This document shows, piece by piece, positions 1 through 13,360 of a DNA stretch of 64,000 nucleotides. Where the stretch lies: the NCBI GenBank assembly GCA_000711775.1, contig ARYC01001860.1, forward strand, positions 31,885-95,884. Reading direction: 5' to 3'. The DNA comes from Oxytricha trifallax (Eukaryota > Ciliophora > Spirotrichea > Sporadotrichida > Oxytrichidae). The notes below the pieces were generated by a model, which was not told the DNA's origin, did not search any database, and saw only the letters and a program-made list of their open reading frames with translations. The translations under genes were made by a program, and so were the position numbers. Position 1 is the first letter of the stretch. Every line of letters begins with the position of its first letter.

Positions 1-3000
1 TTCCATAATGTCTCTAGTCATGTTTTGTTATTACAAAAGCTGGGTTTAAGGGGAAAGAGTAGGTTGACTCAAGAGTTATCTCTATTAACCCACTAAATAT
101 TTAGAGGTACTCTAAGTTAATTTATTGCATTGCTGCAATTTTAATTTTATAATTTAACTAAAAGATTATATTTAAAATGAATTAATGATTGTAATGCTCT
201 CTGTGTCTAGAGGATTCTATCCAAAGTGCTCTAATCTTAGCTAAATTATTGTCCTTTGAAACATGCTTCGTCTATTTTATCAAAAATTTTCGAAGCCCTA
301 TCTTCAACTGCGATAATATTACTTTTCTATTCATTGGAAAGACCTCCTGCATTGTTATTGTTAAACTCTCTAAAAATCAAAAGCTACTTCAATGAACCTG
401 CACTAAGATTCTTCCTCAAGTCGTCATTAAACTATAAAGTTTGCAATTCAATTTTAGCTTTGTGTAGCTCTTCTTTAAATTGATTGACTTTTAGCGCATT
501 GCTTTTTAATTGATCAATATTCTTTGAGATTTCGGCTCTTGTTTCATCCAAATTTAACCCAATTTGTTAATTTTTAACTTATAAGTTATTTGTGAAATAA
601 CTCGTATCGATATTATTGTTTTTGAATTCTAAAGACAGTTGCTCAATGGTAGGGAGTTTAGATTATATATCTTAGAGTAAAGCAACTACAGTTTTATTAT
701 AAGTTTGGCAAAGGTCTTAGTCATATCTACTAGCAACAATGTTTATGGGGGTTTATTTTGGTTATTGATGAGGTCTTATTTATTGATAAATTTGCTGTTA
801 TTGCTAGGATTTAACCTCTTCATTAGAAGCTACTTTATTCTAAATGTTGTTGGAAATATTTTGACCTCCAAAGTTGTTGTTAGAAGTCTGATTGTTCTAT
901 TGTCTGGTAGAATTAATTTAATTTGTAGAATCTAGAGATATAAATATATATATTAATAAACATAAAGATGTTTGAAGGGTACTAAGTCCAAATTAAGGTT
1001 CCTTTTTGTCAATTAAAATAAATTATTTAATAATTATAAAATGTCAGTTTTTGCTTAATTGTCGAAAAGAGAAGCAGAACTGAAGTTTTTATTTGCTGAA
1101 CCTCCTATATTAACTCCTTGTCCTCCAATTACACTCTTATTCTCTTCCTATTTTGCTGCAAACAAGTTCGCACTGCCAAAATTAGTTTGGCCAATTTAAT
1201 TAGTGACAGTATTTGATTAAACTGGGATCTTATTAGCTATTGTGCTCACAGGTTAGCCAAATACAGATTAAGTTGAGCTAATATTTGAATTACTTTATGG
1301 TACCTATTAAGTAACTGGTTTAGATACAGCTTGCACGAGAGAATTTTATTAGGGTTGTACTAGAGGATTTTATTAGGCTTGCACATAAGCATTTGATAAG
1401 GGTTATGTTAAAGGTTTAGCCTAGGGTTGAACATGAGTATTAGAATTTTAGTTAGATTGCGATTAACTTTTGTCAAGTAAATTTGAAGTTTGGCTTCCAG
1501 GATTTGATTATCCTTGTTTAAAAAAATGAATATATATATTTCTGCTCTTCTGGCTTTTATTAACCAAACATGACTGTTGATGGAGCTCCAATGCCCTTAA
1601 ATATAAAAATAGAGCTTTTGAGTTTCAATCTAAGCTGGAGGTTATTTCTTCTCCTCTTCTTTCTAAATTGGTTTTGTTTGTTAAACTAAAGTTGACTATT
1701 TCTATTCTTCCTTACTTTCCTCTTAAACTCTATTCTGAACATTTTGAATACTTGGTTAAATTGAATTAGTTGTAGCTAAGTTAATATCTTAAGGAATATA
1801 GAGTAATTCTTCATCTTTAAATGGAGCATAAATGACCATAGCTTCTTAAATATCTCCATCTATGCCAAGTTGCATTAAAAATGGAGGGAATTTTAATTCA
1901 ACGATGCAGTCTTTCATATCTAAACTGTATAATTAAGGAAGCTGAGGTATTTTAAACTTAACTAGTGACACGCCTTGATATATTCCGAAATTATCTTAAG
2001 GATTGAAGCCTCTTGGGAAAGAAATTGTAAATTTATAGTTTTTGAAATCAAAGAAACATGAAATATCTCCATTTTAAATTTTAAATGTGAGAGGTTCCGC
2101 ACATTAAGAAACTCCTAATATGCCGATGTAGTCATTCTTAAGCTACTCTGACTGATATGGATTTACGTAATGTAGCTTAAAAGTTGGAGGGTTAAAGTCA
2201 TTGTTGTGCTATTAATCATTCTAAACCCCAAAACCCCTTTAAAATTAAAATTATAATTAAATTATTTTATTGTTAGGACAGACAATTCTCCTTTAATTTT
2301 ACGAGTTTGATATGAAAATTTTATGTTCATGGTTTAAATGTTAAGATTTAAGAGAATAAAATATAAATTTGGGTATTTTATGACTCTGATCAAATAGATT
2401 CCAAATTATTTCTGATGCGATGCAATGAAATGAATAGATTGATCAACACAAAAGTTGTTTAGAATAACATTTATTTAGCAAGCTTCTACTTTTAAAAAAA
2501 AATAATATAAAGTTTATAATTATTAATTTTAAATATACCAAAGATTAATTTTCTAAAGTTTACTTAGTCTATATTTAATTAGTGAAGAACTCGAAATTTA
2601 ACTATGTTTTTAAGTAATTATTTCAAATTAATTGAAAAAAATATGTAAAAGAATTGTATAGTAGTTTATTATTTATTAATATTGATAGCTTCTTGCAGGC
2701 TAACACAATTAATTTGTAAACGCTAATGCATTTTTTAGTTCAATTTAAATGAATTGTTAAATATTTATATCTGTAAAGCCTGATATAACATGATTTATAA
2801 TTTTATTTTTTAGAGGCGATACAATTGTTTTAATAACACACTGTTTTAATGGCAAGCTGGCATAGATTGGCTATAGATTCCTGGAGAAGGTAATTACTAT
2901 GTCGGTACTCCCTTTTAAAAAATGATTTTTCTACTAACAGGCACAGGAATCCCTAACGAGTGATTTTGACGGCACCTCTACTCTCCTTTAGCCACCAAGC

Positions 3001-6000
3001 TCCAGGATACATCCTGGAGAGTCACATTAAGACTCAAAATTTTTTCAAGCGGCAACAACGATGTGTTGGTTAGAGAGGACTGGGCTATAATTATAATTAT
3101 TTTTGTTATTGAAAGAAAAATATTTTAATAATAAAAATAAAACTGCTTAAATTTTTTAAATTGCTCTATGCTAATTTGTTCCCTATTAAATTAATCAATA
3201 AATAATAAAATTCCCTTATTTGATCTATTAGTTTGTTTAGTAATAATTTTCAATTTCCTTTCGACAAGATATTTTTTAATTTATTTATGACCATATTATT
3301 ATTAAAAAGAAAATAAATAAAAAAATAATTTCTTTTAAATCGTTTTGCAAATCTATATTTTTATATTTACTTCTTTAATACCTATGACTATAAAATTATG
3401 AATAAACTAAATAAATAAAAAAATTTAAAATCGCTAAATTTCAAATTTTTATAGAAACTAAAGTGAAATAGAAAATTAATTATTGTAGAAATACAATTGA
3501 TTTGGGAAAAGAATTTATAATTAATTAATAAATTAATTATAATAATCGTGGCAGTTATCTTTCTGGAAACCTAGACGATATGGTTCATGTTTGAAATAAA
3601 TTCAAAATCAGCTGGACTTTATTATTGGCGGTACCCCTCTATTTTAACGTAGAAGCGAGATACATCGAGTTTAATTTTGGTGATATGTTTAGTTGATATT
3701 AATGCCAAAATTAAACTCGATGTATCTCGCTTCTACGTTAAAATAGAGGGGTACCGCCAATAATAAAGTCCAGCTGATTTTGAATTTATTTCAAACATAA
3801 ACCATATCGTCTAGGTTTCCAGAAAGATAACTGCCACGATTATTATAATTAATTTATTAATTAATTATAAATTCTTTTCCCAAATCAATTGTATTTCTAC
3901 AATAATAGAAATAGTAATAGTAATAGTAACAATAGAAGAAGTAAATCTATAAATAAAGTTTCATCTTCATCACAAATACTGACTTCCTCTGCCCCTCTCT
4001 GAGGCCACCTGAACTACCTGTCTGTTGGCGCCTTCTGTCTTACCAGGTTCAACCCCTATTAAAATTAAATATAAGATATGTTTTTTTTAACTTACATTAA
4101 TGTTGTTTGATACAGAGCTCTATGATCAGACATTTTTTTAATTATTAATTTCATCATTTAATTATTTAAAACTATTTTCTTTATAAAAAAATATCGTAAG
4201 AATTCCTCCATAATAATATAATTAGTACTGATATTTTTGAAATCTTATGATTTTAGTAGATAGAATTTGATTTTAATTTTAATTAATATTATTTTCATAA
4301 GTTCTTTATTTTTTATTATGTATTTAAATTTAAGATCATGTCAAATTTATTTATTTATTATTAAATAAAGAATAATATATTTTAATGTAATAAGGTAGAA
4401 TTTTCGAATTGAAAATCGAATGATTAATTAATGTATATATACAGCACTTTGCAAACAAAATATCATGCAATAAGTGGGTTTGGTGTTATGAAGGAACACA
4501 AAATGATCAAAATTCTCTCTATTTTTTGTTGTATTTTCTCTTTACATCAATATTTGTAGTTTGAGCTAAAACTAAATTTTATGCACAAGAATAAAAACTA
4601 CATATCCCTATATTTTAGTCGTCAATCAGTCTCGTGCTACTCTTACTGCTACTGGATTTGCAAGTTTTACAGATTATCTTTGGGTTCTTCGCTAGAGAGG
4701 TTTGCGCAGAGAGTAGATTTTGTAATTGCTGAAATCAGTTTATCTAGGAAAACTTAATTATTAACTTTTAATTTATTAAATAGAATTAAGCAGTTATAAA
4801 TTAAAATTATTAAGATCTGTCAAAAAATAATTTAGATTAGTTAAAAATTAAATAACACTTTTTTAATAATAATTCTATATAGAGAAATAATTTTCTATTA
4901 AACTTTTGTCTTTTTACATTAAAACTGAAAATGTTTTAATGTGTCTTAATAATTTTAATTTATAACTGCTTAATTCTATTTAATAAATTAAAAGTTAATA
5001 ATTAAGTTTTCCTAGATAAACTGATTTCAGCAATTACAAAATCTACTCTCTGCGCAAACCTCTCTAGCGAAGAACCCAAAGATAATCTGTAAAACTTGCA
5101 AATCCAGTAGCAGTAAGAGTAGCACGAGACTGATTGACGACTAAAATATAGGGATATGTAGTTTTTATTCTTGTGCATAAAATTTAGTTTTAGCTCAAAC
5201 TACAAATATTGATGTAAAGAGAAAATACAACAAAAAATAGAGAGAATTTTGATCATTTTGTGTTCCTTCATAACACCAAACCCACTTATTGCATGATATT
5301 TTGTTTGCAAAGTGCTGTATATATACATTAATTAATCATTCGATTTTCAATTCGAAAATTCTACCTTATTATTGTTTATGTGAGAAAAAAACGATAATGA
5401 TGGAGTCGATAAGGAAGATAAAAATAAAAAATCTAAATTAGAGACTTATCTTGGCACAGATATCATAACTGTACGCTAAAAGAGCTCATTGGTAATAAAA
5501 AAGCATGTGTAAAGTTGACTGTCTTCTTTCATGTCTTGATTCTTGAAAAAAAGGAGGTCAATGTATATCTTATTTTAAAAAGCATATTTATATATTAAAT
5601 TAATACTCAATATTTAATATACAAAATTAAGATATCATTATACTTTATAGAATTGATATTGTCTTATAATTAAAATCTCTAATAAATTTTGATTATTTTC
5701 TAATTTCTCTTAAATACGATTATTACAAACATATATTTTTAATTTTTTAATTTTTCTAATTTATAAAACAAAAATTATATTGATTTAATCTCGCAATTAA
5801 GGATGATATTTATGTTTGCAAAAGATTTCTCTGGTAGATTTATTTTGCTAATCTTTAAAATTTTGTTAGAAAATAAAGCTAAATTATAATAAAATTTATA
5901 AATAATAGAATTATAGTATTTATAAAGATCTAATAAAAATTGATAAAACCCAATGAAATATATTAAAGATATCGTGGTTATAGATTATGATAAAGAAATA

Positions 6001-9000
6001 AATCAAAATAAATTAAATAAAGTTTAGTATTTACTGTTTTTTTTCAATGAAATGAGTTATGCTAAATTATATATCTAATATAACATTAACATATTTAAAT
6101 AATCTCAGTATTTTTAATTTTTCACTTTTTTCTCTTTCGCACATTGTCTTTTTGATATTGAACAACCCACATTTAATCGAATGAGTTGAACTAGTTTATT
6201 CTTAGTCTTTGAATTTTAATCTTTTATCTAAAGTTTTTCTCCTAAATGCTTGAAGAATTCTCTTGAGTATTTTTATATAAGTTAAGAGCATTTCTTCTAT
6301 AGTTAAGATGAATCCTTCAAAAATAGTGAAATAAATGAATTATATCTGTTTAAAATTTTACACACCATATTTTAAAGAAAAATAAGACTTTAAAACTATA
6401 ATATTAACTAATGGTCCATATGGTAAGGCATAAGGATTATCGTCTATATATACAGGGTTCGATTGCTTTTATCTAGATTCTTTTTGATGAAACTATTAAA
6501 TTAAAATAAATTTTGAATTAAGCGAATGTATTGATTTTTAATTAAAATTAAAAAAATTTCTTCATAATTTTAATCATTTATCCATAAAAATTATTATCAG
6601 TTTCTTTATTAATTGTAATTTATATATTGATTTAAGAAGCAATCCATAAAATTATTTAAAAAAAATAATCTTTTTAATAAATTAAAAAATATATTCCTTT
6701 AAATTTTCTATATTATAGCGATTAAAATTGTTTTTGGTTTATATGTCTTTTTTATGGCAAAAAAAATAAAAATGTAAATAACACTTATAAAATTAATTTA
6801 ATATAATTAATTAGGAAAAAGAAAATAGTACGATTAAATATTTTATAAATCTCATGAGCTCATGAGTACATTTTTTGTTTGATAATCTATCTTGATTATT
6901 AATTAGCAAATATATTTATCAAACAAGAATAATATAAAAGTTAGATTGCTTGATTAATTTTATGTTTTAGTTATTTATAAAAATATATCAGGTTTCCTTC
7001 ACCACTTCTTTTTTTCAGTTTTTAAGGTATTTTTCAAACTAAAGTTATTTTTAAAACGATGAAGATAGCTTATCATTTAGTTAAGCAATAATTAAATCAT
7101 TCCTAATCAATTTTGACTAAATTCGAGGATTTTTTTTTATTTTGAGTCATTACAGAAATATTACTTCATAGAATATAATAAAATTAGAAAAATAAACTAG
7201 GATATAACAATGTTAGTTTCTTAATTGCCCTAATTAAAATATTTGCCTTGTAACTATCTCTTACTTATGCAAATTCACACTCAATTATGAATCTGTGATA
7301 GTGTTCATACTATTTCTCTTTCTATGTTTACACTCACGTGAAGAGCTCGTTCTTATATAATAAATAAAGTACTGCTTATTATAAAAATATCATATATTTT
7401 AGTTTATTTTGTTTCAGGGGTTTTATATTTCTCTATTATAATTATCCTTGTAATATGAAAGTATAGACTAAAAATTGTAAATAAAAATGCATATATTAAT
7501 AAATGGTAAATGCTTTATTTATAGACGTAATTATTGATTTATTAAAAATTTTAATACAAACCTAGATTTTTATATATCTAAAACTAAAACTGTTTTAACC
7601 TGAAAGTTATTTAAGGCTTATAAAAAATATTGAAGGGGTTTTAGGGAGGGGGTTTTAATTGTAGAAATAATACTTGATCTTTCTTTAATCCTTGAGCTCT
7701 TAAAGTGTTGTCTACTCTGTAATATTCTTGCCAACCCAAAAACTCATTAAGTAGCCAAAGTTCAAGTCAATTTATCCTTGATCCTAAAATCCAGTCACTC
7801 CAATCATTAAATTTTCTCCAAAATAGTCACTTAAGTAGACCACTTTGTACCTATCAAAGCTGCAATATTCTGAAAAGGTCAAATGAATAGTGTTCTTGAC
7901 GGTAAATCCTTAATTATTAGGTTCGAGGACTTTGATATGATTCTCTAGGAAAATAAAGGAAGCTAAGATTAGAGAGCCTGTCTGATTAAACACAGCTGAA
8001 GTGACATCATTATAAGTTTGGAATTGCTTAGTAAAAATATCGAAATGATAGAGGTCGTAAGTGTCAGTGACCATTAACACTTTTGAATGGCTGGTCGGAC
8101 CAAATCCGAAACTCACTTATACTTATCAAAATAAATTAAATTACTTTCAATGGTTAAAATCTACTTATAATAAAAATTAATTGAGTGATTTTCAATTTAA
8201 ATAATATTAAGTATTTTTTTAATTTAAAAATATTAAATGTTCATATTTGATAAAGGAATACATATTGCTATAATTCTAATTATTCCATATAATAATTTTT
8301 TTAAATAACTTAATTTAAAAATCTAATTTTTTCATGCAAAAATATACAGCCTAAGTTTATCTCAAGTAATCTCCACTTCTCAATTAAAAATTCGACTATA
8401 ATAACTTAAATTGGTGATTAATCTTACAATGGGTTCAGGAAGCTTCTCAGCCTATTTCTTAAGACTGGTTACTATATTTTTTATGTCAAAGAATTTGACT
8501 TCCTTATCTTCTTAGATTGCAACAAATTTATCTTCATTCTTCTCACTCACTCTTACTAAGTGCAAGATTCCGACTGCTTTGTAGTAATTTACAAATAAAA
8601 TTATTACTTAACCAAATTTGGCTTGACTTCCATAAGAGTTTTCCCCTGATCGAAGATTTCTGCAATTTGTGAACCATTGAAAATGAACATAAAAGATCCA
8701 TATATCATGAACATGTAGCCGTATTTGTTAGTCACTTCTAGACTATTAATTGTGTTCCAGTCTTGGAAATATAAAAAAATTGTAAGTAATGCTTATAAAA
8801 AACATGAAATTTCTATTAAATGATCAATCCATCTGAAGCCTGAAGGAAGTTGAGCTCCTAGGTAGTCTTAGATTTGCTACTCAAATTTCCTTGAGGTTTT
8901 AACTCCGTTTACCATAACATATTTACTATCAAGAAAGGCTTGTTGTGTTTGGAGTCTAAATTCTTAGTCTGGATCTTTTTATTATATCATTAATGGAGAG

Positions 9001-9050
9001 TTTAGGTTGTAGATCCCATAAGAGAGATCCATTTGCGTAGATTCTACCAT
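1..9050 (-). CDS. Nup214/Nup159-like nucleoporin, split by a TBE-like element; 3' end beyond window
   Basis: Germline copy of a nuclear-pore protein. The start is ATG at 9050. The first part (9050 to 7661) reads as a beta-propeller resembling Nup214/Nup159: a VTNKYGYMF strand lines up with the NKYG strand of Nup214, followed by a VKFFDIKN strand. The second part (2220 to about 250) continues the fold, then has FG-type repeats (SVFGQP, NFGSANLF), Q/N-rich linkers and a coiled coil (about 880-250). A last exon (about 135-1) runs off the window. The order propeller, FG, coiled coil is that of Nup159. Joining the two parts at the ATT repeat flanking 2221-7657 keeps the frame (..FYND-QQHN..). Further small intron/IES breaks near 990, 1450, 8370 and 8600 are not resolved. 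Glutamines are mostly TAA/TAG. The propeller assignment rests on motif resemblance, not a search. Confidence 0.7.
3479..3906. mobile_element. palindromic foldback element, family F1, copy 1
   Basis: Nearly perfect inverted repeat about 428 bases long, centred near 3693 with a short loop. The ends read ATTATTGTAGAAATACAATTG; further in lie GTGGCAGTTA and the core AGCTGGACTTTATTATTGGC followed by GGTACC. The same end and core motifs recur at 29361-29781, and the end motifs at 41730-44646. There is no coding capacity, so this is a non-autonomous element. It sits inside the TBE-like element. Confidence 0.85.
4389..5372. mobile_element. palindromic foldback element, second family
   Basis: Two near-identical inverted arms of about 427 bases each (4389-4815 and 4946-5372) around an AT-rich spacer of about 130 bases. 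The ends read AATAAGGTAGAATTTTCG. The arms share no motif with family F1. No ORF is seen. It is nested in the TBE-like element; no clear target duplication is visible. Confidence 0.85.
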
Positions 9051-9185
9051 TTTAAGCGCTATTTAATAATTATAAAAATCACTAATACTTCATCTAATAA
9101 ATACAGAGTTTAATTCTTCTCAAACTTCAATGATTAAAATGAGTCAGATGAATTTCAAATCTTCATTAATAATAAATAATAAAAA

Positions 9186-10360
9186 TCATTCGTCACTTTA
9201 ACTATCATATAAAAGCATGTAGGCAGTTGGCCAACCAGATTACTCGTTACTTGAGGGTAGTCCATAAAGAGCCTTCATAAACTTTTCATCAACAATAGCC
9301 ACTCCAGTATCATCCATTTTAATCCATCTACCCTGCGATTTAACCAAAGCAAAATAGTGACCATACAGTAAACCCTATCCTACATGAACAACAATGCCTT
9401 TCAAATGATACAGTAGACTGTTTTAATGGTCCTCTCCCTCATCAAGAGCAGATTCTATTCTCAGTTCAGTAGGAAATGGAATTCGATGGCTTAGTTTTTA
9501 GTACCTCAAAGTCTACGGGTCAATTTTGAATCTCTTCAGATGAATAATTAGGATTTGAGGTTTTTACTTTATCATCATTTACTTAGTCGCAATTTGCTTA
9601 GTGTGGCATGAATGCTCACAGTAGAATTTATCTCTGTTGACCATCCACTCTTTATGCGAGAATTGCTTAATGCAATGATTTACAGATTTCCCTTTTTCTA
9701 TATCTAAAGAGAGTGCCATAAAAGCCTCTTCTCTTTCGTTGGAACCTTCACACATGCAGCAGCTAGTCTTCGATACTAACTTGCCTTCAAATAGCTCAGA
9801 CACCAAATTATAAGCTGCATCAGATTTTTCCTTTAATTTTTACGGTTTCTTCCCGTCTTAATCATTTACATCAGCCTAAAGTTCATCAGAGATATGATTA
9901 AGAATCCAAATAAGGAATTCATGAGAGTCGTGATGCTCATCGTTATCAAATTATTGGTTAAGTTTCTTTATTCTACTCATAAATTTCTTTGAATTCACAG
10001 ACCCCTTAGACTTGCTCTACTAGCTCATCATTGAAAACAAATCCTACAAGTCTTTGGTTAAGTAATCTTTATAATAATTGCAGTATGAACTGAAAATATT
10101 TTCATTAATTATATTGGAATTCTTGGGATTAAAGTTGAGCACTCTCTGTCGGAATTATTTGCAATGGAATAGAATCTAAATCGCAGAGTTCGCATAGCAA
10201 ATATTGTTATCCTAAAATTGTTTAAAAATACTCAAAATAAATATACATTGATCAGCCCAAAATATTTGTCTCCTTCGGGAAGCTTGTCATCGTATTGCTT
10301 TTCTTTTCCGTCTTTTCCCATTAAGTAATCTAAAGCATTGCCTACTTGTGAGTTGCCCAT
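9186..10360 (-). CDS. ubiquitin carboxyl-terminal hydrolase, USP12/USP46-like
   Basis: Deubiquitinating cysteine protease of the USP family (peptidase C19), about 379 residues, full length for a compact USP12/46-type enzyme. ATG at 10360, TGA at 9186-9188. N-terminal YFGLIN leads into the Cys box ICYANS (Cys about residue 43). A long insert follows, then the zinc-binding fingers (CCMCEGS...; YCEHSCHTK), the IIHLKRF strand and the His box YGHYFALV (His about 323) with a following MDDT acidic residue. One GT-AG intron of 35 nt at 10212-10246 lies just before the catalytic Cys. The family removes ubiquitin from substrates; USP12/46 need WD40 cofactors in animals. No IES is needed to read it. It is separated from the nucleoporin start by 135 bases. 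Confidence 0.92.
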
Positions 10361-10725
10361 TTTAATTTAAAGTTGATTTATTAAATTGATAAAATTATCA
10401 ATCAATAAAAAGAAATCTGGAATATTAACACCAAATTGATGTTTTCATTTAAAATAAGGCAGGTAAACAAATTTAAAGACTATATTTTAATCAATGAGAA
10501 GCTATTTATTGATTATCTAAGGAATTAATTAGAATTTTAGATAAAGCCCTGAATTAAAAATTTTAAACTCAAATAAATTTGGTAAAGTCTCTTTTATAAG
10601 AAAAAACTAGTTGACTAAAATGTAATTAAAATACTCTGTATAATTTATATCGGGCTAATAATTTTTATTTCCAAAAATTTCTTTTTTAAGCAGTATCTAA
10701 ATTTAAACTAATAAAATATCACGAA
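10361..10725. other. AT-rich intergenic spacer
   Basis: About 365 bases between two minus-strand genes. It is AT-rich and holds no recognisable motif, repeat or reading frame. It probably contains the 3' end of the upstream nanochromosome, the promoter of the next one and eliminated spacer. Confidence 0.5.
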
Positions 10726-13190
10726 TCAAACAGAATCTTTTCCTGATTTTTATTTTGATGACAGGGCCTAGCTATGCTTCTAAATGAGTCTTTGAAGATT
10801 CCTTGGTTTTTATGAGTCTCCATTCATAGACTGTAATTCAGTTTATACTATTTGTGCTTTTTCCTTTCTCTATTGCAGTGAATTGAACATTTTTTACTAT
10901 TACTACTCGCTTTTCACAGATCTATCTCCATTTTGCATTAAGTTCAGAGTATTATGATCTGAGGACTATTCTATCAAGATCTAGTTTAAGTTTGGTAAAT
11001 TTGTTTATTAATTTTAGCTCATATTCAGATTTACTTTCTGTTCTTGTGAAACTGCCACACTTGAGGTTGTTTTATTTGGAATGAGTTCGCTTGGAAAGTC
11101 ATCTTAGGACTATTTGTCTTTGGGAGATGCGGCTTGTCTGGGATTTATAGAAATATCATCATTGTCTTAAGCTGACCGATTTAAGTTGGCCTTTACGTCT
11201 TATAAAATCTAGTAGTTTGATCCACGAGTTGGAAAATCTCTCTAAGAACCTGAGACTTGGTTTTCATCCAAAACATCAATTAATTCGTTCTTCATTTTCA
11301 ATTCATTGGAATATCTCATGCTACTGTTTCTTCTTTAGCTATTTGAATTTAGCATTATATTTTCATAAGGATTTAACCTCAAAATAAATAAATACAATGG
11401 ACTCATTTTCGCATAGTTGTTTTATGAAAGTCTTATTAGTATTTTTATTAATACTTTACCCAAGAAGTCTACTCATGTGAATAATTTGAATATAAATAAG
11501 GGTTTAAGATTATCTTCCTTAACTTGAATATTTATCAATCCATGATCTTCTCGATTGCTTGCCCCGCCTATCAAATCTAAATTGATGTATCCACTGTCAT
11601 TTTACATTAGCAGACCTCCCCCAGATTTCATTGTATGATTGAAACCTTAGCCTCTATTGTTTTTGCCATTCCTTGATCCCTATAATCTCATACTACTTTT
11701 AGGTCTTTTTTGAAGCTATGCATTTAAACTAACCATTTCAAGGTCATAAGCTATAGGTTTTTTTCTCTAAAATGTGCTACTTTGAGTGGGACATTGAAAC
11801 CCATATTGGAAATAACCAGACTGAACATTTGAATCACTAGCCAGAATTCTATAAATACTACTTTGATTAGTTAATTGGGAATGCTTTTTATTTTGAAAAG
11901 TTTGCTTTAGCTTTGGTTGATATAAAGTCTAACTCAAAATTTAATTTGCATTTTCTTCATAATTTCTTTGTGGTTATTGTTTTATTGGAGATTTTGAATG
12001 CTTATTAATAGGTCTATTGTATTAATTCGTAGATTTTGTCATGTTATAATCATATGAAGAGGTTTAGTTTTGATTATGTGGCTAATTGATAATAAAAGTA
12101 TTTTGAGGGTTAATATTTATAGAGTCCCCCATAAAGATAATTATATTTTGAGGATTTTAAGTTTAGTTCATTTAGTTTCTCGACTATGGTCTCCTTGTGT
12201 AATTGTAAGCTCTATAAAATGAAAAATATTGATGTTGGTTTTATTAGGGCTTTTGCTTTTCTTCTATTTTTTCTTTCCTGTAAACAGTGGTAAGTTCTAA
12301 TCTAAGTAACTTTCATCTAAATTCGGCATCGTCTGTTAAGAAATGTTCTAATTTTTATTAAAACTTCTTGTTAACATTGAATTAGAAGTATGATTATTCT
12401 GAGATCGATTTCTTGAAGCTCTAAACTATGATTGATCTTCGTTTTAACTTATCATGTCAGAGTAATGGTTTTTATTTCTCATGTTAAGTAAATTGTTTTG
12501 CAAGTTTTCAATTTAGGCTGGATCCACCGCCCCACTCATAATCCTGCTAATAAGATTTTAATACTATGCTGCCTCTCCACTCTTCTTTCTAGGATCCTTA
12601 TAACTTGGCTCATAAATTAATCTGTCGCCTTCAAAATGAAAATCTCCACTTGCTGCTAATTTTTACCCAATACTTAAGTGTTAATACTTCACACCACATG
12701 CCTTTTTCGTAAGTTACTTAAATTATCTGTCAGCTTAATATGCACCAGGCCCAAGCTTCTGATTGTTGAAAGTACTTGGAAGTTGAGTGAGTGGGTTACT
12801 ATGATCGATAGAGAAGCGTTCACATGATTTATTAAAGCCTAGAGGAGTTGTAGTACTTCTCATGTTGTTCTAAGATCGTTGATTGCTGTTAGTATTATTG
12901 TGAATCCTCATTGTACTTACAGGCCTGGATCCATTTTCATTTAACTATCCGCCTGCGTTGAAATATTAATCAAGCTGTGACATATTTCCTGAATTCTAAG
13001 TCATCAGCATGCTGCTGTTTCTATTTGCAGACTAAATTCTTTTGTTCATACTTGTAGATAGAGAGGGTTGATTGGACGATCTTTTTGAAGCAAACAGCTA
13101 ATTTCCATCTTTAGTTATAACTGGAATGTATTGAGGGTGTTCTGGGGTCTTCTCCCTAATTGATCTGAATTTAAGATCTGTTGGTCTCAT
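10726..13190 (-). CDS. Q/N/S-rich protein with PGPGxY-like (SHIPPO) motif
   Basis: Long minus-strand reading frame rich in Gln, Asn and Ser, with most Gln as TAA/TAG. ATG at 13190 (MRPTDLKFRS), TGA at 10726-10728. At about residues 146-151 it has LGPGAY, resembling the PGPGxY motif of sperm-tail/SHIPPO proteins that bind along ciliary microtubules. The rest is low complexity with a basic, helical C-terminus. A GT-AG intron of about 54 nt lies near 10975-11030, and another break near 11400-11470. The single motif is weak support for a ciliary role; otherwise it is a hypothetical protein. It is divergent from the gene starting at 13361, with only 170 bases between the starts. Confidence 0.75.
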
Positions 13191-13360
13191 TATTATTTTA
13201 TTTTATTTACAAGAGTCGAATTAATTTATTTCACAGATTTATATTTAGCTCATGAATATCAAATTTAAATGTGCACATTTTTAGAATGTAATTTATAAAT
13301 TTGAAATTACATGAAATTAATAAAATAATTTGTAATTTCAATTAAATCAAATAATAAATC

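Larger units (their letters stand above)
2221..7657. mobile_element. decayed TBE-like (telomere-bearing) element with two nested foldbacks
   Basis: The left end reads CTAAACCCCAAAACCCC and the right end, on the other strand, starts TAAAACCCCCTCCCTAAAACC, so telomere-type repeats face outward in inverted orientation. It is flanked by a 3-base ATT repeat (2218-2220 and 7658-7660), matching the ANT target of TBE transposons. Removing it with one ATT restores the nucleoporin reading frame. Length is 5437; subtracting the palindromes at 3479-3906 and 4389-5372 leaves about 4.0 kb, close to the known TBE size of about 4.1 kb. No intact transposase, zinc-finger/kinase or 22 kDa gene can be read; the interior is AT-rich and strongly decayed, with two less AT-rich patches (about 2860-3080, 3960-4045). 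It may alternatively be a large IES that merely kept TBE-like ends. Confidence 0.75.

Noticed and set aside
2860..3080. tRNA or snRNA gene
   Set aside because: No cloverleaf with anticodon arm and no recognised snRNA boxes could be found.
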